A stretch of 64,000 nt of DNA from Ruegeria sp. HKCCSA071 (GTDB taxonomy: Bacteria; Pseudomonadota; Alphaproteobacteria; Rhodobacterales; Rhodobacteraceae): contig NZ_JAEDOX010000005.1 in the NCBI RefSeq assembly GCF_017872555.1, positions 62,001 to 126,000 of the forward strand, given 5' to 3'. Below the pieces are notes generated by a model that saw only the letters and a program-made list of their open reading frames with translations, was not told the DNA's origin and did not search any database. Made by a program: the position numbers and the translations under genes. This document shows, piece by piece, positions 47,134 to 55,877 of the stretch. How positions within the stretch are numbered: position 1 is the first letter of the stretch; every line of letters starts with the position of its first letter.

Positions 47134-47523
47134 TCAGACGGAAAGGTCCTGTTGATCCCAGACGGCTGTCAATGACCGCTCCCCAACGCGGATCAGACGT
47201 CCCAGCGTCGCGCCCGCTGCTACCGCGTCGCCGGAATCGACGGCCTGTGCCACGTCCCCTGCAACCCTGGCCAGAACCGTCATCCCGACCTGTTCGGAAA
47301 TCGCGACCAGGGACCTTGCGCATTTGCGCAGTTCGACCCATTCGCGCTGACGCCAAAAGCGTTCGCAGTTCGACAGGCGCACGGCCAGTTCTTCGATGGT
47401 GCGGCACAGCACATCCAGCGCGTTCTTGTCGCCCAGTTGACGGTAAAGGCCACTTAGTTGGTCCGAATCCAGACGGACGGATTCCTTGTGTTCAAGCGTG
47501 ATAATTTTTTCCACCACATTCAC
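47134..47523 (-). CDS. Small helical protein resembling an HPt domain but lacking the phospho-accepting His
   Basis: About 129 residues from a GTG at 47523 (GTGs at 47517 and 47514 are alternatives). Residues 64-112 (LRKCARSLVAISEQVG, ARVAGDVAQAVDSGDA and beyond) align in spacing and character with the HPt helix pair (AHTLKG...LG...L...A..GD). In HPt proteins the phosphorylated residue is His; here the position is Arg70. The only His, H12, is far from it. It is possibly a pseudo-HPt that binds a kinase or response regulator without passing phosphate. The similarity is my reading, not a search result. It lies alone, divergent from the carbonic anhydrase gene. Confidence 0.55.
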   Translation of the reverse strand: MNVVEKIITLEHKESVRLDSDQLSGLYRQLGDKNALDVLCRTIEELAVRLSNCERFWRQREWVELRKCARSLVAISEQVGMTVLARVAGDVAQAVDSGDAVAAGATLGRLIRVGERSLTAVWDQQDLSV

Positions 47524-47667
47524 CCTAATTCTGACGCCCCCACAGCGCAGGTTTGATACTGGTGGCAAATTCCTTTGCAAAACCTTGCAGAGAAACCGGA
47601 TAATTACTCGAATTTTCCTAGAATTCAGTTTAGAGGATCGGTCAGCGACAAGAACGGGGACACCGTA

Positions 47668-48318
47668 ATGGAATTTGCCAAACCTTTGCCGAGCTATCTG
47701 GTCACGCGGTATCACGGCTGGAAAGCGACCACATATTCAGAAAACCAGGTCTGGTTCAAGCGGCTGGCAGATGAAGGGCAGCGGCCCCGGGCGATGGTGA
47801 TTTCCTGCTGCGACAGCCGGGTCCATGTGACCTCGATGTTCGGTGCCGATCAGGGCGATTTCTTTATCCACCGCAATATCGCCAATCTGGTGCCACCCTA
47901 TGCGCCGGACGGTGATCATCACGGTACCAGCGCAGCAATCGAGTATGCCGTCACTTCTCTCAAGGTTGCGCATCTGATGGTTCTTGGCCATTCGCAATGC
48001 GGTGGTGTTCAGGGCTGTATCGACATGTGCAAGGGTCAGGCGCCGCAACTGGACGCAAAAGAAAGCTTTGTCGGTCGCTGGATGGACATTCTGAAACCAA
48101 AATTCGAACTTGTCGCTGATATCGAAGACAGCCTCGAACAAGCCCGGCAGCTGGAACGCCAGTCGGTTGTCGCGTCGCTTGAAAACCTGATGACGTTCCC
48201 GTTCATCTCGTCAGCGGTCGAAAAAGGCACTCTGAGCCTGCACGGGTTGTGGACCGATATAGGCGCTGGCGGGTTAGAGAGTTTCGACCCAATACAGAAG
48301 AAATTTGTCCCGGTGTGA
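47668..48318 (+). CDS. Beta-class carbonic anhydrase
   Basis: The 216-residue protein has zinc ligands C48, H108 and C111 with the D49/R51 dyad, visible in SCCDSRVHV and GHSQCGGVQG. It converts CO2 and bicarbonate in the cytoplasm. The ATG at 47668 follows GGGGA; the frame is open for 31 codons upstream, but that stretch has no family similarity and would overlap the divergent promoter region. Confidence 0.92.
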   Translation: MEFAKPLPSYLVTRYHGWKATTYSENQVWFKRLADEGQRPRAMVISCCDSRVHVTSMFGADQGDFFIHRNIANLVPPYAPDGDHHGTSAAIEYAVTSLKVAHLMVLGHSQCGGVQGCIDMCKGQAPQLDAKESFVGRWMDILKPKFELVADIEDSLEQARQLERQSVVASLENLMTFPFISSAVEKGTLSLHGLWTDIGAGGLESFDPIQKKFVPV

Positions 48319-48415
48319 CGACGGTTCATAGTGAATAGTTGATGCGGAATATGGCTCTGATTCAGGGTCGTTTTTTCGTATGCTCCACACATGACGTTTG
48401 ATTTTGGAGCTTGCT

Positions 48416-48952
48416 ATGAAGATACTTAAACGAATTCTCGCAGGGTTGTGCCTTCTTGTTTTACTGTTCGTCGCTGTCTCATACGTGTTGCCCGGCAAGG
48501 CGGAAGTGTCCCGCAGCATCACCATCGATGCCCCGGCCGCAGTGATCTTTCCGTTTGTGAATTCCATGCAAGCGACCGAGAAATGGTCACCCTGGCTGTC
48601 ACGCGATCCGGAGACGAAACTAAGCTACAGTGGCCCCGATGAAGGCGTCGGTAACAAGTTGAACTGGAGCTCGGATCACGCACAGGTCGGCACGGGGTCG
48701 CAGGAAATCGTCGAAAGCGTGGAAAATCAACTGGTCAAAACAGATCTGGACTTTGGGCAGATGGGCACGGCGTCGGCTTCGTTCACCCTGACACCCGATG
48801 GTGACGCGACCAATGTGACTTGGGGGTTCGAATCCGATCTGGGGCTCAATCCCATGTCCCGCTGGATGGGGGTGATGATGGATAAATGGGTTGGTGGCGA
48901 TTACGAGCGGGGGTTGAATAATCTGAAAGCGCTGATCGAAAATAACACCTAG
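48416..48952 (+). CDS. SRPBCC (START-like) family protein with N-terminal membrane anchor
   Basis: The 178-residue protein has one N-terminal hydrophobic helix (ILAGLCLLVLLFVAVSYVLPG) followed by a polyketide-cyclase-like SRPBCC domain that begins VSRSITIDAPAAVIFPFV and contains NSMQATEKWSPW. Such domains bind hydrophobic ligands in a deep pocket, but the ligand here is unknown. The ATG at 48416 has GGAGC about six bases before it. Confidence 0.8.
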   Translation: MKILKRILAGLCLLVLLFVAVSYVLPGKAEVSRSITIDAPAAVIFPFVNSMQATEKWSPWLSRDPETKLSYSGPDEGVGNKLNWSSDHAQVGTGSQEIVESVENQLVKTDLDFGQMGTASASFTLTPDGDATNVTWGFESDLGLNPMSRWMGVMMDKWVGGDYERGLNNLKALIENNT

Positions 48953-49015
48953 ACCCTTCTTGGGATTGCGACATTCGATCTGGTATGCCCACCAAAGCGG
49001 CGGGGAACTTGCGGA

Positions 49016-49933
49016 TCAATCCAAACGAAACCGCGCGAATTTGCCGAAATGGTCGGATCCCATGAACGGGCGCAGCTCAACCGTTCCGGTTGTTCCTTTC
49101 GGGAACAAAAGGTTGTCGATCGGCAAGGGTAAGTGCCAGCTGCCAAGATTATGAGTATTCAGGACGGCCCCAAAACTCTGGTTGTCTGCTGCCGCTGCGA
49201 TCCGCCGAACGCTTGCACCCCAGGGAACCATGTTGAAATCTCCGGCAATCAGAACCGGGCCATCCAATTTTGCGATGCGTTCTGCAATGATCCGGCTTTG
49301 GGTTGATTGGTCGTAGGGAAAAGGCCACTTCAGGTGGATCGATACGATCCAGACCAAAGACCCATCCGGGGCCTTGACCTGCAATCCGACAAGACCATGG
49401 CCTTTCAGGCAGAACCCGGAACCTTCGACAATCGGAAGAGTTGTCAGGATGGCAACGTTTTGTTCGGGACGAAACTCACAGATCACCTTTTCGGGGTAAT
49501 GCTCGAACAGATTGCTCATGTATTCGCGGTTGTGACTTGAGACTTCCTGCAACGTTACGATCTGAGCATCGGATGCAATGATGTCGTCGGCCAGCGAATA
49601 CCGCGGCCAAGCCCGCCTCATGAGGTTCTTTTGATACAGCGTCAGGCACGGGCCGTCGCAGGCCTTGGGCGGGGCGGCGAAACTGGTTGCGATTGATCCG
49701 ACGGCAACAGCGGCAAAGGCCAGGGTCACCAAAGCAAGGTATCTGGCGCGCATATACAGCAGGATCGCGGCACACGGCAAAAGCAGAACGCCGGCTTGCG
49801 GACGGAAAAGCGCAAAGGAGTCTCCCGCCGCCAGGAATTGCCCGGTAAACCCGATGAGGATAAGCCCAATCAGAATGCCTGCACATCCTATGATCAGGTA
49901 TCTGCCAATTCTGCGTTTGGTCGAAGTTCCCAT
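49016..49933 (-). CDS. Membrane-anchored endonuclease/exonuclease/phosphatase (EEP) family protein
   Basis: The 305-residue protein has two to three N-terminal membrane helices (about 9-85) and then an EEP catalytic domain. It shows ASDAQIVTLQEVSSHN, VSIHLKWPFP, AGDFNMVPWG and SDHFGKFARF, which supply the expected metal and catalytic residues. Family members hydrolyse phosphodiesters in nucleic acids or lipids; the outward-facing domain suggests an extracytoplasmic substrate. The ATG at 49933 follows an AGAGGCAGAG ribosome site. Confidence 0.82.
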   Translation of the reverse strand: MGTSTKRRIGRYLIIGCAGILIGLILIGFTGQFLAAGDSFALFRPQAGVLLLPCAAILLYMRARYLALVTLAFAAVAVGSIATSFAAPPKACDGPCLTLYQKNLMRRAWPRYSLADDIIASDAQIVTLQEVSSHNREYMSNLFEHYPEKVICEFRPEQNVAILTTLPIVEGSGFCLKGHGLVGLQVKAPDGSLVWIVSIHLKWPFPYDQSTQSRIIAERIAKLDGPVLIAGDFNMVPWGASVRRIAAAADNQSFGAVLNTHNLGSWHLPLPIDNLLFPKGTTGTVELRPFMGSDHFGKFARFRLD

Positions 49934-50261
49934 GCTCTGCCTCTGATGCCGTGTGCAGGGCACCACCTGTTGTCTTTAATGACCCATCCGTCGCGTTCAG
50001 GTCCGTGTTTAGCTGGCAAGCACGCCTGAATTTGTCAACAGGTCGGGCATCTTCACCGAGTTTGCGGAAGTCTTTTGCACCAGTCCGTATTGGTGCCCCT
50101 ATGGATTCGGCAGATGGCCCAGAATGCGCTGGTTGCGGGAAAGGGTGATCAAAAGTAGATCATTTCTGAAGTATGAGGGTCAGCTTTAGTATCGCAATCT
50201 ACAACATGCTGCATTGGGCTTGAATGTTTGCTAACGTGAGGCAAACCGGGATCACATTGCC
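49934..50261. other. Intergenic region between EEP gene and methyltransferase gene
   Basis: No gene can be supported here. It carries the divergent starts of the two flanking genes. A small inverted repeat, TTTGC at 50227-50231 and GCAAA at 50241-50245, lies just before the methyltransferase start, and TGATCA/AGATCA repeats occur near 50147-50162. Confidence 0.5.
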
Positions 50262-51104
50262 ATGGATGCAAACAAAGCGCAGGCTGATTATTGGGCTTCT
50301 CCTGCAGGGTTGAAATGGATTGAACACGAGCATGCCCTTGATACCGCGATGGCCGGTATGTTGAACATGATGCTCGCTACGACCAACATCCTTCCAACAG
50401 ACCGCATCATCGACATAGGGTGCGGGACGGGGGCAAGCACCCTTGAATCGGCCCAGCGCGTGCCGGATGGCGATGTGCTTGGGGTGGACATTTCGGAGGC
50501 CCTTCTTGGTCGTGCTGCCAGTAGAGCAAAGGCAGAAGGAATTCGAAACGCCACCTTCCTCTTGGCCGATGCCCAAACGCATGATTTTTCAGCCCATCCT
50601 TTTGATCTTCTGGTGTCCCGATTAGGCATGAGCTTCTTCGCCGATCCGGTTGCAGCCCTTGGAAATCTATCCAATGCGCTGAACACTCGCGGGAAAATGG
50701 TATTTGTTTGCTGGGCTTCTGTGGCCAAAAACCCTTGGTTCGAGATTCCGAAACAAGCGGCTGAAGAAAGGTTTGGGCCTCAGCCAAAAGGGAATCCCAA
50801 TGCGCCCGGACCGTCTGCTTTTCAGGATTGCAATCGCGTAGCTGACTTGATGAAACGGGCAGGCTTATCCAATGTCGAAGCCCGTCCGGTAGACATTCTA
50901 CTTACACCTCCAGGCGGAGTTGCGGGTGCGGCGCGGGCTGCCAGCAAGGTCGGCCCAGCGGCTCGCATAATGAAATCCCACAAAGGGAGCGAAGCCGACG
51001 AAGTGGCGATTGAACATGCCGTGAAGGTAAACTTCGAACAGTTTGATAAAGGAGGCAACGTCCGGGTACCTGCCGTAGTTAATCTATTTTCTTGTTCACG
51101 GTGA
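50262..51104 (+). CDS. Class I SAM-dependent methyltransferase of unknown substrate
   Basis: The 280-residue protein has the SAM-binding motif IIDIGCGTGASTLESA, DVLGVDISEALL, and FDLLVSRLGMSFFADPVAALGN as motif IV, of the ubiE/Methyltransf_11/25 kind. The C-terminal half is less typical and gives no substrate clue. Base composition is more AT-rich than surrounding genes, so transfer is possible. The ATG at 50262 follows a short hairpin rather than a strong ribosome site. It ends before the bidirectional terminator at 51184. Confidence 0.78.
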   Translation: MDANKAQADYWASPAGLKWIEHEHALDTAMAGMLNMMLATTNILPTDRIIDIGCGTGASTLESAQRVPDGDVLGVDISEALLGRAASRAKAEGIRNATFLLADAQTHDFSAHPFDLLVSRLGMSFFADPVAALGNLSNALNTRGKMVFVCWASVAKNPWFEIPKQAAEERFGPQPKGNPNAPGPSAFQDCNRVADLMKRAGLSNVEARPVDILLTPPGGVAGAARAASKVGPAARIMKSHKGSEADEVAIEHAVKVNFEQFDKGGNVRVPAVVNLFSCSR

Positions 51105-51183
51105 CGTAGGTGTTGGGAAGCCCGTCTTTCAAAACCCTCGCTCATTGGCGGCACAGGCCGGAAACTTGACGAATGGTACAAAA

Positions 51184-51213
51184 AAACCCGCTGAACATGC
51201 AGCGGGTTTCTTT
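51184..51213. terminator. Bidirectional intrinsic terminator
   Basis: AAACCCGCTG at 51184-51193 pairs perfectly with CAGCGGGTTT at 51200-51209 around a six-base loop. CTTTG follows on the plus strand and an A-run (T on the minus strand) precedes it. It can end both the methyltransferase (+) and asd (-) transcripts. Confidence 0.88.
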
Positions 51214-51238
51214 GTTTCCTGTCCAAAGAAGCTGTTTG

Positions 51239-52261
51239 TCAGCCCTTGTTCAGAACCTCACGGCCCAGCAGCTCGGCGATCTGAACCGCGTTCAGGGCGG
51301 CGCCCTTGCGCAGGTTGTCGCTGACGCACCACAGGTTCAGGCCGTTCTCGATGGTCGAATCCTGGCGGATGCGGCTGATGAATGTGGCAAAGTCGCCTGC
51401 GCATTCGATGGGCGAGACGTAGCCACCCGCTTCGCGCTTGTCGATCACCATGATGCCTGGCGCTTCGCGCAGGATATCGCGGGCTTCGTCTTCGTCCAGG
51501 AATTCCTCGAACTCGATGTTCACGGCCTCGGAATGGCCGACGAAGACCGGAACGCGGACGCAGGTGGCCGTAACCTTGATCGACGGGTCGACGATCTTCT
51601 TGGTCTCGACAACCATCTTCCACTCTTCCTTGGTCGAGCCGTCTTCCATGAAAACGTCGATTTGCGGAATGACGTTGAAGGCGATCTGCTTCTGGAACTT
51701 TTTCGGCTCAACTTCGGTGGTAGGGTTGTAGATGGCCTTGGTCTGATCCCAAAGCTCATCCATACCTTCCTTGCCGGCACCCGAAACCGACTGATAGGTC
51801 GACACAACAACGCGCTTGATCTTGGCGCGGTCATGCAGCGGCTTCAGCGCGACAACCATCTGCGCGGTCGAGCAGTTGGGGTTGGCGATGATGTTCTTGT
51901 TCTTATAGTCGTGGATCGCCTGCGGGTTACATTCCGGCACGATCAGCGGAATGTCCGGGTCATAGCGATAGAGCGACGAGTTATCGATCACCACACAACC
52001 CGCGGCCGCTGCCTTGGGGGCATAGACCTTGGTCGCCTCGGACCCCACTGCAAACAGCGCCATGTCCCAGCCGGTGAAATCGAACGTGTCCAGATCTTTG
52101 GTCGTAAGGGTCTTGTCGCCAAAGCTTACTTCGGTACCCAGCGAGCGACGGCTTGCCAGGGCGGCAAGTTCATCAACCGGGAACTGGCGTTCAGCCAGAA
52201 TGTTCAGCATTTCGCGGCCCACGTTGCCCGTGGCGCCGACGACTACGACGCGATAGCCCAT
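51239..52261 (-). CDS. asd: Aspartate-semialdehyde dehydrogenase
   Basis: The 340-residue NADP-dependent enzyme has GATGNVGREML at 9-19, the catalytic C130 in NPNCSTAQMV, and CVRVPVFVGHSEAVN near the substrate site. It reduces aspartyl phosphate to aspartate semialdehyde, a branch point for Lys, Met, Thr and diaminopimelate. The GT4 gene ends 103 bases before its start; the terminator at 51184 ends it. Confidence 0.95.
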   Translation of the reverse strand: MGYRVVVVGATGNVGREMLNILAERQFPVDELAALASRRSLGTEVSFGDKTLTTKDLDTFDFTGWDMALFAVGSEATKVYAPKAAAAGCVVIDNSSLYRYDPDIPLIVPECNPQAIHDYKNKNIIANPNCSTAQMVVALKPLHDRAKIKRVVVSTYQSVSGAGKEGMDELWDQTKAIYNPTTEVEPKKFQKQIAFNVIPQIDVFMEDGSTKEEWKMVVETKKIVDPSIKVTATCVRVPVFVGHSEAVNIEFEEFLDEDEARDILREAPGIMVIDKREAGGYVSPIECAGDFATFISRIRQDSTIENGLNLWCVSDNLRKGAALNAVQIAELLGREVLNKG

Positions 52262-52364
52262 TTCATGTCTCCAAAGTTAAGGACGCGCGTTCATAGCTGC
52301 GTTGCGGCGAAGAAAAAAGGGCTATCAGCGGGGTTTTCAACGACTGATGCCAAATTCAAGCGGT

Positions 52365-53396
52365 TCAATCGTTCAAAAGTCGTTCATAAAGCGCAACCAG
52401 CGCCTTTGCTTCGCCCTGAATGTCGAAATGCTGCTCGACATGGGCCCGGGATGCCTGGCCTGCTTGTGACAGGGAATCATTACTTTTCAGCATTTGCGCA
52501 ATCGCCTCGACCAAGGCAGGAACGTCATCGGGGGTCACCACTTTGCCAAAGGACGGATCAGTAATAATCTCGGAAAACGCGCCGACATCTGTGGCCACGA
52601 CCGGAACACCGCAGGCCATCGCTTCGAGAGGGGTCAAACCAAACCCCTCCCACCTCTGTGGCGCAACAAACAGGTCCAGGGCCTGATACCATTCAGCAAT
52701 CTGATCTACGGTGACCTCGGGCTTGAAAAGGATGCGATCAGACAAGCCAGCTTTGGCGACTTTATCCTTCAGTTCGGCCAGAAAAACGGTGTGTTTCTCG
52801 GTTGCCCGGCCCATGATGATACCGGACACTGTGTCGAACCGTCCGCAAACGTCAATCATGGCGTCGACAAAGGCATCCGTGCCTTTTTGGTGTCGGATAC
52901 GGCCATAACACCCCAATAGTAGCCCATCTGGCAGCCCCAGCCGGGCACGGACAGCGGCCTTGTCTGAAGGCGGAACAAAGTCCTGCAGGTTGATGCCATG
53001 CATTACCACCTGCGAGTCTCGCTCAAGATACCCTGCGGTTTTGCGCGAGGTTGCAACGACAGCATCCATCTTGCCGATCAGCCATTTGGTATAGCCTGTG
53101 TGCGGCCTTTGGGACGCGCTTGTGAACAGCATTTTGAGTTTCAACCGGAACATATCGCGCAGGATGAGGCCCAGTAGCATCTCGGTGTTGCGGCGCGCGT
53201 GCCAGACCCGCCATTTACGACGCGACAGGAAAGGCAGTCGACCAAGCGGGATGTGCGGGGTGTCGGCGGGCAGACCAGGGCCAGTGGCGACGATATTGAT
53301 CCATTGCGCTTGCAGCGGAACCAGTCGTGCTATGGTAGCCGTTACGCCCGAAAGTCTGCGTTTCAGATTTGGGGCTATGACAACGGGGTCTTTCAA
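52365..53396 (-). CDS. Glycosyltransferase family 4 protein
   Basis: The 343-residue GT-B enzyme has a C-terminal donor site with CYGRIRHQKGTDAFVDAM, RWEGFGLTPLEAMACGVPV and GAFSEII, typical of GT4 retaining enzymes. It probably adds a sugar to a surface glycan or lipid. It begins with TTG at 53396, supported by AGGAGAG four bases upstream. It follows the MFS gene by 21 bases, so they share a message. The donor sugar is unknown. Confidence 0.82.
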   Translation of the reverse strand: MKDPVVIAPNLKRRLSGVTATIARLVPLQAQWINIVATGPGLPADTPHIPLGRLPFLSRRKWRVWHARRNTEMLLGLILRDMFRLKLKMLFTSASQRPHTGYTKWLIGKMDAVVATSRKTAGYLERDSQVVMHGINLQDFVPPSDKAAVRARLGLPDGLLLGCYGRIRHQKGTDAFVDAMIDVCGRFDTVSGIIMGRATEKHTVFLAELKDKVAKAGLSDRILFKPEVTVDQIAEWYQALDLFVAPQRWEGFGLTPLEAMACGVPVVATDVGAFSEIITDPSFGKVVTPDDVPALVEAIAQMLKSNDSLSQAGQASRAHVEQHFDIQGEAKALVALYERLLND

Positions 53397-53417
53397 CGGG
53401 CTCTCCTGATGGCTGCA

Positions 53418-54590
53418 TCAATCCACACTATCCCGGCTGAATAGATAGATCACGCACCCTATGGCAAGGGTGACCGCAAAAAACCCGAATATTGCCGTGT
53501 AGGGCGCGGTTGGTCCTGTGAGCACGGTGGCTGCGTGAATACGCCCGGTGACAAATTGAGCTATACCAACGCCGCCGATGCCGAACAGGTTCAGCAATGT
53601 CACACCACGCCCTACCAGATGCGGAGGGACAAACGCCCGGCCATGGGCCATGATGACCGGGAAGCTGGCACCGGTAAAGCCGACGACAGCCATTAGCAGG
53701 ACGGACAGCCATATTGCATTATCAATCCACAGGCAGAGCAGGCCCAGCGCAACTGAACCCAAAGCGTTGCCAGCGAAAACCACCCATTTCCGGGTGCCAA
53801 AAATACGGTCCAGCGGTCCGTAGACAAAAGTGCCCGCAATCATAGCCGCGCCCATGATCAGCGTTGCGGTGCCGATCTGAGTGGAACTGAGGCCGAAAAC
53901 GTCATTCAGGTACGGCCCGGCCCAAAGCCCGCGCAGCGCGGCAGCTGGGGCGTATGCAACCAGCATCAGGGGCAGGATCAGCCACAGGGCAGGCTCCTTC
54001 AGCAGATCCAGCAGCGATCCCTTGCGTTCTGTTTCGACCTTCGAAGGGTCATGAACGGTCAGCCACAGGCCCAATGCGATTGTGACGGATAACATGGCCA
54101 GCCCGACCATCGTTGCACGCCATCCCATCCATTCCACGGCAAGCGCAGTTGGATAAGAAGCCACCAGATTGCCTACAGAGCCTGCACCCAGCATCACGGC
54201 GGCCAATGTGGCAAACTGCGCCGGAGGGTATTCGCGCGCAAAGATATAGTAGGATGCCATAAGAATCGGAGAGCACCCGACACCGATCAGGCCCATGGCT
54301 ATGCTGATGTGCAAGGGCGTTGTTGCGGCTGCGAAAACCGCCGCTCCACCTGCCCCGCCCACCAGAAGCAGCGCGGCGGACGTGAGGCGGGGGCCAATCT
54401 TGTCCAGCGCCCATCCGACCGGGATCTGCATGACGGCGAACACGATAAACCAAAGACCGGAAGCAAAGGCCAGATCTTCGGGCGCGGCACTGATGTCACG
54501 TTCCAGATCCAGGCTGAGAACCGCAAGGAAGGCACGGAAAAACTGGCTCAGCACATAGCCCAGGCATAAAACCACCAAACCTGCCTGCAT
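53418..54590 (-). CDS. MFS transporter
   Basis: The 390-residue protein has about twelve membrane helices. An MFS-like loop follows helix 2 (VGWALDKIGPRLTSAA), and a second such loop, YGPLDRIFGTRKWVVF, marks the C-terminal half. The substrate cannot be told. The ATG at 54590 follows AAAGGG; an open frame upstream is not needed. It faces away from the DUF3095 gene and leads into the GT4 gene. Confidence 0.82.
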   Translation of the reverse strand: MQAGLVVLCLGYVLSQFFRAFLAVLSLDLERDISAAPEDLAFASGLWFIVFAVMQIPVGWALDKIGPRLTSAALLLVGGAGGAAVFAAATTPLHISIAMGLIGVGCSPILMASYYIFAREYPPAQFATLAAVMLGAGSVGNLVASYPTALAVEWMGWRATMVGLAMLSVTIALGLWLTVHDPSKVETERKGSLLDLLKEPALWLILPLMLVAYAPAAALRGLWAGPYLNDVFGLSSTQIGTATLIMGAAMIAGTFVYGPLDRIFGTRKWVVFAGNALGSVALGLLCLWIDNAIWLSVLLMAVVGFTGASFPVIMAHGRAFVPPHLVGRGVTLLNLFGIGGVGIAQFVTGRIHAATVLTGPTAPYTAIFGFFAVTLAIGCVIYLFSRDSVD

Positions 54591-54730
54591 ATTTAGCCCT
54601 TTCCTGCTCGTCCGAGGAAAATGCTTGGCACGCCGTGATGCAACGCACAAGCCTGTGTATTATGTTTCAAAATCAGGACATGGCTCGCCTTCCGGCTATC
54701 TTTGTCAAAACATTGATTCCGAGGGGGAGC

Positions 54731-55873
54731 ATGAAAGACCTCCAGTCTGCATTTTACGAAAACCTTCCCTTGCAGCGCGATTTTACCCGTCTGTCAGATC
54801 CTGCGCAGTTTTCAAAACTGCCCGATGATTGGGTTCTGGGTGTTGCCGACATTGTCGATTCAACGGGCGAAATTGCGCGGGGCCGGTACAAGACCGTCAA
54901 TACTGTGGGCGCTGCGGTCATTTCGGCCATGATCAATGCAATGGACGGCGCGTTGTTTCCATATGTTTTTGGCGGCGATGGGGCGGGGTTTGCTGTCCCG
55001 CCTGGAAAAGCTGAAACCGCCCGGGCTACGCTGGCGGATTTGCGGCGCTGGGCAGATGAAGAGTTCTCTATGCCATTGCGGGCGGCGTTGGTGTCGGTGG
55101 CTGATATTCGCAAAGCGGGTAAGGATCTGCGCGTTGCGCGCTATGCACCCTCTACCGGAGTGGATTACGCTATGTTTTCCGGCGGTGGTCTGGCCTGGGC
55201 CGAGGCCGGGATGAAAGCCGGGCAAAACATGGTCACACCCGCAGGGCCAGGTGCACAGCCGGATCTGACAGGTCTGTCTTGCAGGTGGTCCAACAGCCCG
55301 GCCCGTCACGGTCAGATCGTTTCACTGGTCGTACAGTCCACACCGTCAGCAACCGAACGGGACTTTGCCGATCTTGCGCAATCCGTCCTATCCGCGTCGG
55401 AAGCGCTTGAGCGCGCAGGCCATCCGGTGTCGGAAAAGGGTCCGCCCATGACATGGCCTCCGCCCGGCCTTGACATCGACGCACACGTGTCGCGCGACGG
55501 GCGTCATGTGATTTTGCACAAAGTCGTCCTGCTGGTTCAGAACCTGTTGATCGCGGTATTGTTCAAAACTGGCCTGCGGATGGGACGCTTTGAGCCGGAC
55601 CATTACAGACATATGGTCAGCAGCAATGCCGATTACAGAAAGTTTGATGACGGGCTGAAAATGACGCTCGACTGCGATCCGGACACATTGCGCCAAATCG
55701 AACACCTGCTTGAAGAGGCGCGTCGCCGGGGGAAAATCAGATACGGTTTGCACGCACAGGACGAGGCGATGATGACATGTATCGTCCCCTCGGCCACACG
55801 GGATGACCATGTGCATTTTGTTGATGGAGCCTCGGGTGGCTATGCGCAGGCCGCGTCGGCAATGCGCGGTTGA
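54731..55873 (+). CDS. DUF3095 domain protein, nucleotide-cyclase-like
   Basis: The 380-residue protein begins KDLQSAFYENLPLQRDF and has the DUF3095 text GVADIVDSTGEIARGRYKTV and ALFPYVFGGDGAGFAVPP. The pairing of an early Asp strand (ADIVDST) with FGGDGAGF is like class III cyclases or GGDEF proteins, so a nucleotide-binding role is plausible but unproven. The ATG at 54731 has GGGGGAG directly upstream. It ends five bases from the convergent hpaI gene. Confidence 0.75.
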   Translation: MKDLQSAFYENLPLQRDFTRLSDPAQFSKLPDDWVLGVADIVDSTGEIARGRYKTVNTVGAAVISAMINAMDGALFPYVFGGDGAGFAVPPGKAETARATLADLRRWADEEFSMPLRAALVSVADIRKAGKDLRVARYAPSTGVDYAMFSGGGLAWAEAGMKAGQNMVTPAGPGAQPDLTGLSCRWSNSPARHGQIVSLVVQSTPSATERDFADLAQSVLSASEALERAGHPVSEKGPPMTWPPPGLDIDAHVSRDGRHVILHKVVLLVQNLLIAVLFKTGLRMGRFEPDHYRHMVSSNADYRKFDDGLKMTLDCDPDTLRQIEHLLEEARRRGKIRYGLHAQDEAMMTCIVPSATRDDHVHFVDGASGGYAQAASAMRG

Positions 55874-55877
55874 CTGT

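Noticed and set aside
51173-52564. A 463-codon open frame opposite asd
   Set aside because: It crosses the bidirectional terminator and mirrors asd codons.
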